Assembly (NCBI GenBank): GCA_002291985.1
Contig: DBBB01000032.1
Coordinates: forward strand, 3,596-14,559
Reading direction: 5' to 3'
Length of the DNA stretch: 10,964 nucleotides
From: Firmicutes bacterium UBA995
Lineage (GTDB): Bacteria > Bacillota > Sulfobacillia > UBA995
Numbering within the stretch: position 1 is the first letter of the stretch; the number at the start of each line of letters is the position of its first letter. The notes below the pieces were generated by a model. The model ran no database searches. It was not told the DNA's origin and worked only from the letters and a program-made list of their open reading frames with translations. This document shows positions 1-6,127 of the stretch, piece by piece. Made by a program: the position numbers and the translations under genes.

Positions 1-129
1 CAGCGGGCGCGGCCGACCCCCCCGGGGGCTGCGCGAGAATACCTGTACCGTCTCGCATCCCAGGTCGACGGCCAGCCCGGCCATGGCTTCGAGTCCCCGC
101 CCGATTGACAGGTGCGCCCCCAGCCGCAC
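1..129 (-). CDS. nfo: Endonuclease IV-like AP endonuclease, N-terminal fragment (runs off window)
   Basis: An open frame starts at GTG (127-129), three bases after the pnp stop, and stays open for 43 codons to the window edge. The start reads MRLGAHLSIGRGLEAMAGLA, and the segment VQVFSRSPRG follows about ten residues later. This matches the start of endonuclease IV: strand 1 of the TIM barrel with G-A-H-x-S, then a hydrophobic helix, then V-Q-x-F-x-x-x-P-R. Enzymes of this family cut DNA 5' of abasic sites using three metal ions in base excision repair. The metal ligands lie beyond the edge and cannot be checked. No good Shine-Dalgarno sequence precedes the GTG, so translation may be coupled to pnp. 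Another xylose-isomerase-like TIM-barrel protein is the main alternative. Confidence 0.72.
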   Translation of the reverse strand, partial: MRLGAHLSIGRGLEAMAGLAVDLGCETVQVFSRSPRGGRPRPL

Positions 130-132
130 GGG

Positions 133-2244
133 TCAGGTCGGTTTGGGGGTGGGCGCCGAGCCGCGGTCCTCCCGCAGCGCGGCCTTGCGGGACAGGTTGA
201 TCCTGCCCAGGCGGTCGATTTCCGACACCTTGACCAGGACCTGGTCTCCCACCTGGACCACGTCCTCCACCCGGTCTACCCGCTGATCGGCCAGTTCCGA
301 GATGTGTACGAGTCCTTCTTTCCCGGGCAACACCTCGACGAAGGCGCCGAAGTTCATGATTCGTGTCACCCGGCCCACGTAAACCTCGCCGGGACGGACT
401 TCGCGGGTGAGCTGCTGGATCATGCGGACCGCCCGCTCCCCGCCATCCTGGTCCACGGAAGCGATGAAGATGCGGCCGTCATCCTCAATGTCGATCTTGG
501 CGCCGGTCTCGGCGATGATCCTGTTGATCACCTTGCCGCCCGGGCCGATGACCTCGCGAATCTTCTCCGGATCAATCTGTATGGTGATGATGCGAGGCGC
601 CCACGGCGACAGATGCTTGCGCGGCTCGGCAATGGCCTCGACCATGCGGTCCAGGATGTGCAGCCGTCCTCGCCGGGCCTGTTCCAGTGCCTGACCCAGG
701 ATCTCGGGGGCGATGCCCCTGGTCTTGACGTCAAGTTGCAGGGCGGTGATGCCCCGCCGGGTGCCGGCCACCTTGAAATCCATGTCGCCGAGGGCATCCT
801 CGATCCCCTGGATGTCGCTGAGGACCACTACCTGGTCTCCCTGCATGATCAGCCCCATGGCCACGCCGCCCACGGGTCCGCGAATGGGCACCCCCGCGTC
901 CATCAAGGCCAGGCTACTCCCGCACACGCTAGCCATGGAGGTAGACCCGTTGGACTCGAGGACCTCTGATACCAGCCGGATGGTATAAGGGAACTCCGAT
1001 TCGCCGGGCAACACCGGCAACAGGGCACGCTCGGCGAGGGCGCCGTGGCCGATGTCGCGCCTGCCGGGACCCCGCAGGGGTCTCGCCTCTCCCACGCTGT
1101 AGGGAGGGAAGTTGTAGTGATGCATGTAGCGCTTGGAATCTTCCGCCGACAAGTTGTCCAGGGTCTGGACGTCGCCGATCGTCCCCAGGGTGGCCACGGT
1201 GAGCACCTGTGTCTGCCCGCGGGTGAACAGGCCGGAACCGTGAACCCGGGGTAACATGCCCACGGAGGACTCGATCGCCCTGATCTCGTCGGGGGTTCGC
1301 CCGTCCACCCGAACCCCCTCGGTCAGGAGCAGGCGGCGGACCTCATCGCGCATGATGGAATCGAGCTGCGAACGGATTTCCCGTTCGCAACCGGGGAACT
1401 CACCCTCCAGCCGCTCGACCACCTCGGCGAAGACACGGCGCACGGACTCCTCGCGCCTGAGTTTATCCGTATCCCGCAGGGCGCTGACTATGGCCGCGCG
1501 GGACTGCCCCTCGACCCGTTTCTGCAGTTCGCGATCGAGGGGGGCCTCCACGTAGGCGAGCTTGGGCTTGCCCAGCCGCGCAACCGCCCCTTGCTGCAGT
1601 CCCACCAGCTCGCCCAGGAAAGGCCGGGCAAAGGCCGTGGCGTCGACTATCACTTGCTCATCCACCTCGGCCGCGCCCGCCTCGACCATGACCACGGCGT
1701 CGCCGGTACCCGCAATCACAAGGTGGAGGTCAGAACGACCCGTCTCCGCCAGGGTTGGGTTCAACACGAATTCGCCGTCAACCCGACCGACGACCACCGC
1801 TGCCAGCGGGCCGTCAAAGGGTATGTCCGAGACGGCGAGTGCCGCTGAAGCTCCCACCAGGCCGCAGAACTCCGGAGAGTTGTCGAGATCGACCGACAGG
1901 ACGGTGACGACGACCTGGACGTCATTGCGAAGACTCTTCGGGAACAGGGGGCGAATCGCGCGATCGATCAGCCGGGAAGTGAGTATGGCCCTCTCCGAGG
2001 GGCGTCCTTCTCTACGGAAGAAGCTTCCCGGTATGCGGCCGGCCGCGTACAGCCGTTCTTCGTAGTCGACAGTGAGGGGAAAGAAGTCGACTCCCTCTCG
2101 TGGTTCTGGCGCAACGGTGGCCGTGACCAGCACCACCGTCTCGCCGTAACTCACCAGCATCGCTCCGTTGGCTTGCCGGGCCAGCCTTCCCGTATCCAGG
2201 ATCAACCTGCGTCCGGCGACATTCAGCTCAAAAAGATCCACCAT
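133..2244 (-). CDS. pnp: Polyribonucleotide nucleotidyltransferase (PNPase)
   Basis: PNPase degrades RNA 3'-to-5' by phosphorolysis, releasing nucleoside diphosphates, and works as a trimer in mRNA turnover. The 703-residue length is close to the roughly 705 of Bacillus PnpA. Domains in order: first RNase PH core (about 10-140), the all-helical linker (about 145-305), second RNase PH core (about 312-540), KH domain (about 553-612, GxxG as GPGG at 567-570) and S1 domain (about 619-688). The catalytic segment [11 protein letters not shown] carries D483, D489 and K491, equivalent to E. coli D486, D492 and K494. The phosphate-site region [10 protein letters not shown] is at 392-401. The start is ATG 2242-2244. 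The nearest purine-rich SD (GGGAGG) is about 13 nt upstream, which is rather long. It is 30 nt downstream of rpsO, an order widely conserved in bacteria. Confidence 0.98.
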   Translation of the reverse strand: MVDLFELNVAGRRLILDTGRLARQANGAMLVSYGETVVLVTATVAPEPREGVDFFPLTVDYEERLYAAGRIPGSFFRREGRPSERAILTSRLIDRAIRPLFPKSLRNDVQVVVTVLSVDLDNSPEFCGLVGASAALAVSDIPFDGPLAAVVVGRVDGEFVLNPTLAETGRSDLHLVIAGTGDAVVMVEAGAAEVDEQVIVDATAFARPFLGELVGLQQGAVARLGKPKLAYVEAPLDRELQKRVEGQSRAAIVSALRDTDKLRREESVRRVFAEVVERLEGEFPGCEREIRSQLDSIMRDEVRRLLLTEGVRVDGRTPDEIRAIESSVGMLPRVHGSGLFTRGQTQVLTVATLGTIGDVQTLDNLSAEDSKRYMHHYNFPPYSVGEARPLRGPGRRDIGHGALAERALLPVLPGESEFPYTIRLVSEVLESNGSTSMASVCGSSLALMDAGVPIRGPVGGVAMGLIMQGDQVVVLSDIQGIEDALGDMDFKVAGTRRGITALQLDVKTRGIAPEILGQALEQARRGRLHILDRMVEAIAEPRKHLSPWAPRIITIQIDPEKIREVIGPGGKVINRIIAETGAKIDIEDDGRIFIASVDQDGGERAVRMIQQLTREVRPGEVYVGRVTRIMNFGAFVEVLPGKEGLVHISELADQRVDRVEDVVQVGDQVLVKVSEIDRLGRINLSRKAALREDRGSAPTPKPT

Positions 2245-2274
2245 CTTCGAATCGTGGCCTCCCTACCTCCCGCC

Positions 2275-2541
2275 TCACCGGCGGAGGTTCAACTTGTCCA
2301 GAAGAGCGCGATAGCGCTCGACGTCCGTGTCGCGCAGATAGTTCAGCAGGCGCCGCCGCTGCCCCACCATCTGGTAAAGCCCCCGCCGGGAATGGAAGTC
2401 GCGCTTGTGTTCTTTCAGGTGTTCGGTGAGGTCCAAAATGCGCCGCGTCAAGAGCGCGACTTGCACCTCCGCGGAACCCGTGTCCTTCTCATGAGACTGG
2501 TGTTCCCCTATAATGGCCTGTTTGAGTTCGCCCTTGAGCAC
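2275..2541 (-). CDS. rpsO: 30S ribosomal protein S15
   Basis: S15 is a primary 16S rRNA-binding protein that nucleates assembly of the 30S platform and forms intersubunit bridge B4. Family hallmarks are [15 protein letters not shown] near the N-terminus, then [16 protein letters not shown] and the C-terminal [14 protein letters not shown] place the start at GTG 2539-2541. It is preceded by a perfect AGGAGG (2550-2555) at 8 nt spacing and gives 88 residues, against 89 in B. subtilis. In-frame alternatives are ATG 2557-2559 (94 aa) and TTG 2575-2577 (100 aa, overlapping the ribF stop). Both lack a convincing SD and would add residues not seen in the family. The gene lies between ribF and pnp and probably also has its own promoter in the ribF 3' end. 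Confidence 0.95.
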   Translation of the reverse strand: MLKGELKQAIIGEHQSHEKDTGSAEVQVALLTRRILDLTEHLKEHKRDFHSRRGLYQMVGQRRRLLNYLRDTDVERYRALLDKLNLRR

Positions 2542-2549
2542 GCCCTTCG

Positions 2550-2555
2550 CCTCCT
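2550..2555 (-). promoter_or_regulatory. Shine-Dalgarno site deciding the rpsO start
   Basis: The minus strand reads AGGAGG here, fully complementary to the 16S rRNA tail, 8 nt before GTG 2539-2541. It lies downstream of the ATG at 2557-2559, so it cannot serve that codon. It therefore supports the shorter, family-length S15. Confidence 0.8.
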
Positions 2556-2573
2556 GCATACTTTGCCGATCGT

Positions 2574-3554
2574 TCAACGCATCACTTCAGGATTATAACC
2601 TGACCGGCAGTTCTTGCGCAAATGTCCCCGTTCCTCCGGCTTGCACGCCCGCGCCCGGGCGACGTCGGCCTGAATCTGGCGGCGCAGTCGCTCGGGCCCG
2701 GCAAAGGCGCGCTCGCCTCGCAACCTCGCCAGCAACTCCAGCCGAAGCGTCTGTCCGTACAGGCGCCCCTCGAAGTCCAGCAAGTGCACCTCCACGCTGA
2801 TCGGCCCGCGGTCGAAGGTGGGGCGATGACCGACGTTCAGTAAACCCCGCCGCTCCCCGTCCGGCCCCTGGCAGTGCACGACATACACGCCGGGCGCCGG
2901 CAGGGCGGCGCGCGGTCCCAGGTCGAGATTGGCGGTAGGGAATCCCAGCGTACGCCCCCTGCCCTGACCGGGCACGACTTTCCCCACCAGCGCATGCCGC
3001 CGGCCGAGGAGGCGCTCCACCTCGGCGATCCGTCCCGAGGCCAGCGCCCGGCGCACGGCGCTGGAAGAGATCACTTGCCGGCCGAGACGGATGGGGGGAA
3101 ATGCCCGGACCTCGAAACCGCCTGCCTCTCCCCAGCGCTCAAGCTCGGCGACCGTCCCCTCTCCGCCGGCGCCAAAGCGGAAGTTGAAGCCCACGAACAC
3201 CCCGCCCGCCTTGACCCGAGCGACCACCATCTCGCGAACAAATGCTTGCGCCGACATGGCCGCCATTCCGGCATCGAAACGCAGCGCCACCATCTGGTCG
3301 ACCCCGAGTCTCTCCATCAGTGACGCCTTCTCGCAGAGGGGGGTGAGGATGGGAGGCGCCGTATCCGGCCGCAAGATGGTTTCGGGATGGGGGTCGAAGG
3401 TGAGCGTCACCGACACTCCCCCCTGGTCACGAGCTTCCTTGACCGGGGCGTTGAGGATCTCCTGGTGGCCACGATGTACGCCGTCAAACACGCCTATGGC
3501 CACCCATCGGCGCCCGCAAGCCGGCAGGTCGGAGGGGTCGTGAACTACCCGCAT
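2574..3554 (-). CDS. ribF: Bifunctional riboflavin kinase / FAD synthetase
   Basis: RibF phosphorylates riboflavin to FMN and then adenylylates FMN to FAD in the cytoplasm. The start is ATG 3552-3554, giving 326 residues; GGGAG lies 11 nt upstream and the gap from the truB stop is 7 nt. A longer frame exists, but its extra residues overlap truB and resemble no RibF. The N-terminal FMN adenylyltransferase domain shows the nucleotidyl-transferase signature [10 protein letters not shown] (21-30), FDPHP (53-57), GFNFRFG (122-128) and [10 protein letters not shown] (162-171). The C-terminal riboflavin kinase domain shows [11 protein letters not shown] (200-210), NVGHRPTF (240-247) and [14 protein letters not shown] (255-268), including the likely catalytic Glu255. 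Its position between truB and rpsO is the standard Bacillota order. The last 20 or so residues are basic and poorly conserved. Confidence 0.96.
   Translation of the reverse strand: MRVVHDPSDLPACGRRWVAIGVFDGVHRGHQEILNAPVKEARDQGGVSVTLTFDPHPETILRPDTAPPILTPLCEKASLMERLGVDQMVALRFDAGMAAMSAQAFVREMVVARVKAGGVFVGFNFRFGAGGEGTVAELERWGEAGGFEVRAFPPIRLGRQVISSSAVRRALASGRIAEVERLLGRRHALVGKVVPGQGRGRTLGFPTANLDLGPRAALPAPGVYVVHCQGPDGERRGLLNVGHRPTFDRGPISVEVHLLDFEGRLYGQTLRLELLARLRGERAFAGPERLRRQIQADVARARACKPEERGHLRKNCRSGYNPEVMR
2592..2621 (-). promoter_or_regulatory. Probable internal promoter for rpsO-pnp
   Basis: On the minus strand a perfect TATAAT -10 box (2592-2597) is preceded at 18 bp spacing by TTGCGC (2616-2621), a weak -35 matching only TTG. 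The -10 lies within the last codons of ribF and is AT-rich in otherwise GC-rich DNA. Transcription would start near 2585, giving a leader of about 45 nt before the rpsO start. The -10 is flanked by a 5-bp inverted repeat (2587-2591 and 2599-2603). Many bacteria transcribe rpsO-pnp from a separate promoter in addition to readthrough; that this one is used is inference. Confidence 0.5.
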
Positions 3555-3561
3555 GCTGCCA

Positions 3562-4449
3562 TCAACTCCCGAGGACCACCCGGGGCAACAGGCGGCGGCG
3601 CTCCCCCAGCGATACCGCCTCGGCCATCGCGAGCAGCCGCCCATCACGGGCGGCGACTTGCACCGTTCCCCCGGGACCGGCCCCCACGGTCACGGGGCGC
3701 CCCTGCAAGATTCGCCTGGCCTCATCGTCCTCCAATATCACCCTGGGCCATGCGGCCACTCCCGCCGCCGGCGGCAGTAGCCGGCGGGACAGGCCTTGTT
3801 CCGTGAGTTCCTCAAGCGTACACGCGTCCTCCAGCCGGAAAGGGCCGCTCGCCGTCCGCACCAGAAAGGACAGATGCGCGCCTACGCCGAGGTCGTCCCC
3901 GAGGTCGGCGCACAAGGTGCGCACGTAAGTCCCCGCGGAACACTCCACGTCGAGCATGGCCACCGCCTGCCGCCCGGGACGAAACTCCAGGAGGTCCAAA
4001 CGATGGAAAGTGAGCGGCCTCGGCGCCCGGGCGACTTCCTCGCCCCTCCGCGCCAGGCGATACAGGGGCACGCCGTCGCGCTTGATTGCCGACACCATGG
4101 GAGGAAGCTGGTAGCCCGGACCGAGCCGGCGCTTCAGGGCGCCTTCGACCAGTGGCCGACTTATCGACGAGGCATCGGCGGTGGCGACCACCTCGCCGTC
4201 GGCGTCTTGAGTTGTCGTGGTCTTGCCCAGGGTCATCTCCGCCCGGTAGGTCTTGGACCCCTCGAGCACGTAGCGGGACAGCCGGGTAGCCCGTCCGACG
4301 GCGAGGACCAACACTCCCGCCGCTCCCGGGTCGAGAGTGCCGGTGTGGCCTATCCGGGACTGCCCTGACCATCGCCGGACCGCGCTCACGACATCATGGG
4401 ATGTCATCCCCGGCGGCTTGAGGAGGTTCACAAAACCGGCAGGGCCCAC
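3562..4449 (-). CDS. truB: tRNA pseudouridine(55) synthase TruB
   Basis: TruB converts U55 in the T-loop of tRNAs to pseudouridine and also acts as a tRNA chaperone. The protein has 295 residues. The N-terminal KPPGMTSHDVV (11-21) and the catalytic loop GHTGTLDPGAAGVL (34-47), with nucleophile Asp40, are diagnostic. Further family blocks are SKTYRAEMTLG, QLPPMVSAIK, CSAGTYVRTLCADLG and LVRTASGPF. A C-terminal PUA-like segment (about 235-295) ends the protein. The start is GTG 4447-4449, five bases after the nrnA stop. The best purine stretch (GGGAGG) is about 16 nt upstream, so initiation may rely on coupling. GTG at codon 7 is an alternative but would cut into the conserved first strand. Confidence 0.97.
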   Translation of the reverse strand: MGPAGFVNLLKPPGMTSHDVVSAVRRWSGQSRIGHTGTLDPGAAGVLVLAVGRATRLSRYVLEGSKTYRAEMTLGKTTTTQDADGEVVATADASSISRPLVEGALKRRLGPGYQLPPMVSAIKRDGVPLYRLARRGEEVARAPRPLTFHRLDLLEFRPGRQAVAMLDVECSAGTYVRTLCADLGDDLGVGAHLSFLVRTASGPFRLEDACTLEELTEQGLSRRLLPPAAGVAAWPRVILEDDEARRILQGRPVTVGAGPGGTVQVAARDGRLLAMAEAVSLGERRRLLPRVVLGS

Positions 4450-4454
4450 AGCGT

Positions 4455-5447
4455 TCAGGAAGACACCTCCCGCCAGGCCGCAGCCAGCACTCGGTCCAAA
4501 GCTCTATCGGGACCCGGCGGCAGGATGCAGCCGGCCGCGCGGGGATGCCCGCCTCCCCCCAGGGAGCGCGCGACCCGACTCACGTCCGCTCGACCCTTGG
4601 AGCGGAGGGCCACCCGCGTGCGGCCGTCGGCCATCGGCCGGAACAACATCGCCACCTCGACACCTTCGAGCGAGCGCGGGTAGTTGACGAACCCTTCCAC
4701 TTCCTGCTCTTCCGCGCCGGCATCGGCCAGGGCCGCATCATCGACGGTCAGCCATGCCATCCGGCCGTCATCGCTCAGCCCCAGCGTAGTCAGAGCCCGC
4801 GCGAGCAGCCGGAGACTGGAGACGGGTCTCGACTCCCAGATGCGAGCGGCCAGCTCTTCGGGGGATGCCCCTGCCTCTACCAGTTCGGCGCCGATGCGGA
4901 AAGTATGGGCACTCGCGTTCGAGTATCGGAAAGACCCGGTATCGGTCATGATGCCCACGAAAAGGCAGTTGGCCAGATCCCGATCGATCTCGATCCCCAG
5001 ATCGCGGGCCAGCGCATACACCAGTTCAGCGGTGGCCGACGCATGCGCATCCACCAGGTTGAGGTCGCCATAGCCGATGTTCGTTACATGATGATCGATG
5101 TTGATGAGCGTCCGCGCCTTCCGGGCGAGGGGCCAGGCAGCGCCCGCCCGTTCCGGGTCGGCACAGTCCAGCATGATCGACGTATCCCAGGATTCGACAG
5201 CCAGTCCTGCCGACAGCGGCAAGTCGCCTGAAACCACGGCCTTGTCGGCCCGCGGCAGGAATCGGTAAGGTCGAGGTATGCGGTCGACGCCGACGGCCAT
5301 CACTCGCTTGCCCATGCGCTCGAGTACGAGCACCATGGCCAGTGCCGCCCCCACGCTATCCCCATCGGGCAACTCGTGGAGGAGGACCAGGAAGCTGCTG
5401 CCTTCGCGCAAGGCACGGATGATGGCCGGACGATCGTCGCCGCTCAC
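4455..5447 (-). CDS. nrnA: DHH/DHHA1 phosphoesterase, NrnA-type nanoRNase / pAp phosphatase
   Basis: NrnA-type enzymes degrade 2-5 nt RNAs left by exonucleases and dephosphorylate 3'-phosphoadenosine 5'-phosphate, using Mn2+. The 330-residue protein shows the DHH-family metal motifs in order: HELPDGDSVGA (24-34, with H24, D28, D30), LDCAD with D94, the name-giving DHH at 118-120 in INIDHHVTN, and DTGSF with D169. The C-terminal DHHA1 domain carries SKGRADVSRVARSLGGGGHP, with the substrate-binding GGGGH at 297-301. The start is GTG 5445-5447, which overlaps the rbfA TGA by four bases (GTGA); GGGGAG precedes it by 5 nt. It lies between rbfA and truB, as in many Clostridia-like genomes. Specificity among DHH nanoRNases cannot be read from sequence alone. 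Confidence 0.93.
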   Translation of the reverse strand: MSGDDRPAIIRALREGSSFLVLLHELPDGDSVGAALAMVLVLERMGKRVMAVGVDRIPRPYRFLPRADKAVVSGDLPLSAGLAVESWDTSIMLDCADPERAGAAWPLARKARTLINIDHHVTNIGYGDLNLVDAHASATAELVYALARDLGIEIDRDLANCLFVGIMTDTGSFRYSNASAHTFRIGAELVEAGASPEELAARIWESRPVSSLRLLARALTTLGLSDDGRMAWLTVDDAALADAGAEEQEVEGFVNYPRSLEGVEVAMLFRPMADGRTRVALRSKGRADVSRVARSLGGGGHPRAAGCILPPGPDRALDRVLAAAWREVSS

Positions 5448-5827
5448 GGCGACTCCCCGCGACCGTCCGCCGGCGCGGCATCAGGTGGGCGTCTCCGGGC
5501 ATCGTCTGCCAGGAGTTCGAGGATCCGGGCACCCCGTTCGATGGAGCAGTCCAGGCGAAAGGACAGGTCAGGGACATTCCGAAGCCGAAACCTTCCGGCT
5601 ACCTCGGACCGGATGAAACCGCGGGCGCATTCCAGGCCTTCCAGCGTTCGCCGGCGGGTCTCGTCGTCGCCCAGCACGCTCACGTGGACCGTGCCCGACT
5701 TGAGGTCGCGAGACAACTCCACCGCCACCACGCTGACCAAACCGGAAACCCGCGGATCTTTCAGCTCGTCCCGCAGAATGTCGCTGATCGTCTCCCGCAT
5801 GGCCGCCTGCAGTCGCTCCAACCGCAA
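5444..5827 (-). CDS. rbfA: 30S ribosome-binding factor A
   Basis: RbfA binds the immature 30S subunit near 16S helix 1 and assists 5'-end maturation, especially in the cold. The 127-residue sequence follows the family pattern: an N-terminal helix, DILRDELKDPRV (16-27), the strand VHVSVLGDD, then CARGFIRSEVAGRFRLRNVPDLSF (67-90), which includes the A-x-G kink of the KH-like fold. The C-terminal tail (about 108-127) is Pro/Arg/Asp-rich and probably disordered. The start is TTG 5825-5827: the frame is closed by the ylxP stop just upstream, no ATG or GTG is available at the right place, and GGGAGG (5837-5842) is 9 nt away. The gap to ylxP is 18 nt, and the stop overlaps the nrnA start. Confidence 0.95.
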   Translation of the reverse strand: MRLERLQAAMRETISDILRDELKDPRVSGLVSVVAVELSRDLKSGTVHVSVLGDDETRRRTLEGLECARGFIRSEVAGRFRLRNVPDLSFRLDCSIERGARILELLADDARRRPPDAAPADGRGESP

Positions 5828-5836
5828 GCCGCCCCA

Positions 5837-5842
5837 CCTCCC
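5837..5842 (-). promoter_or_regulatory. Shine-Dalgarno site supporting the TTG start of rbfA
   Basis: The minus strand reads GGGAGG in the 18-nt ylxP-rbfA gap, 9 nt before TTG 5825-5827. Because an in-frame stop (TGA 5846-5848) lies immediately upstream and no ATG/GTG intervenes, this site fixes the unusual TTG start. Confidence 0.7.
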
Positions 5843-5845
5843 GGC

Positions 5846-6127
5846 TCAACCCATCTCCACATCGTACTCGCCGAGCACCGCATCCTCGTCGACTGCCAGC
5901 CGGCGCACCACGGCGGCCAAGACCGCATCCACGTGACCGCGCTCGTTGGCCACGGCCGCAACCCCCAGCACCGCATGTTGATGACTATCCTGGCGGGCCA
6001 CCTCGGCTATCGCCACATTGAACTCACGCCGTACCCGCTCCATCAGGCCCTTGATCACGCGGCGCTTGCCTTTCAGGCACCGGTTACCGGGCAGGGTCAA
6101 CTCCACCCGGAGTCGACCGACGATCAC
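5846..6127 (-). CDS. ylxP: YlxP family protein (DUF503)
   Basis: This is a small (93 aa) DUF503 protein. The family is common in Bacillota, Actinobacteria and Thermus-type genomes, usually next to infB/rbfA. Its link to ribosome function is inferred mainly from that context, and no activity should be assumed. The pattern matches B. subtilis Ylx[14 protein letters not shown] (2-14), the basic CLKGKRRVIKGLMERVRREF (17-36), FNVAIAEV (36-43) and a ferredoxin-like alpha/beta arrangement. The start is GTG 6125-6127, overlapping the infB TGA as GTGA, with GGAG 8 nt upstream. The frame is open further upstream inside infB, but the extra residues are Gly/Arg-rich and do not fit the family. Confidence 0.9.
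   Translation of the reverse strand: MIVGRLRVELTLPGNRCLKGKRRVIKGLMERVRREFNVAIAEVARQDSHQHAVLGVAAVANERGHVDAVLAAVVRRLAVDEDAVLGEYDVEMG

Noticed and set aside
112..969. 285-codon plus-strand frame opposite pnp
   Set aside because: Antisense to the KH/S1 and second RNase PH regions of PNPase, with His/Asp-rich composition typical of reverse-frame translation of GC-rich genes.
3555..3647. 31-residue N-terminal extension of RibF
   Set aside because: The extension overlaps the truB 3' end, is Gly/Arg/Trp-rich and unlike any RibF N-terminus. ATG 3552-3554 fits family length.
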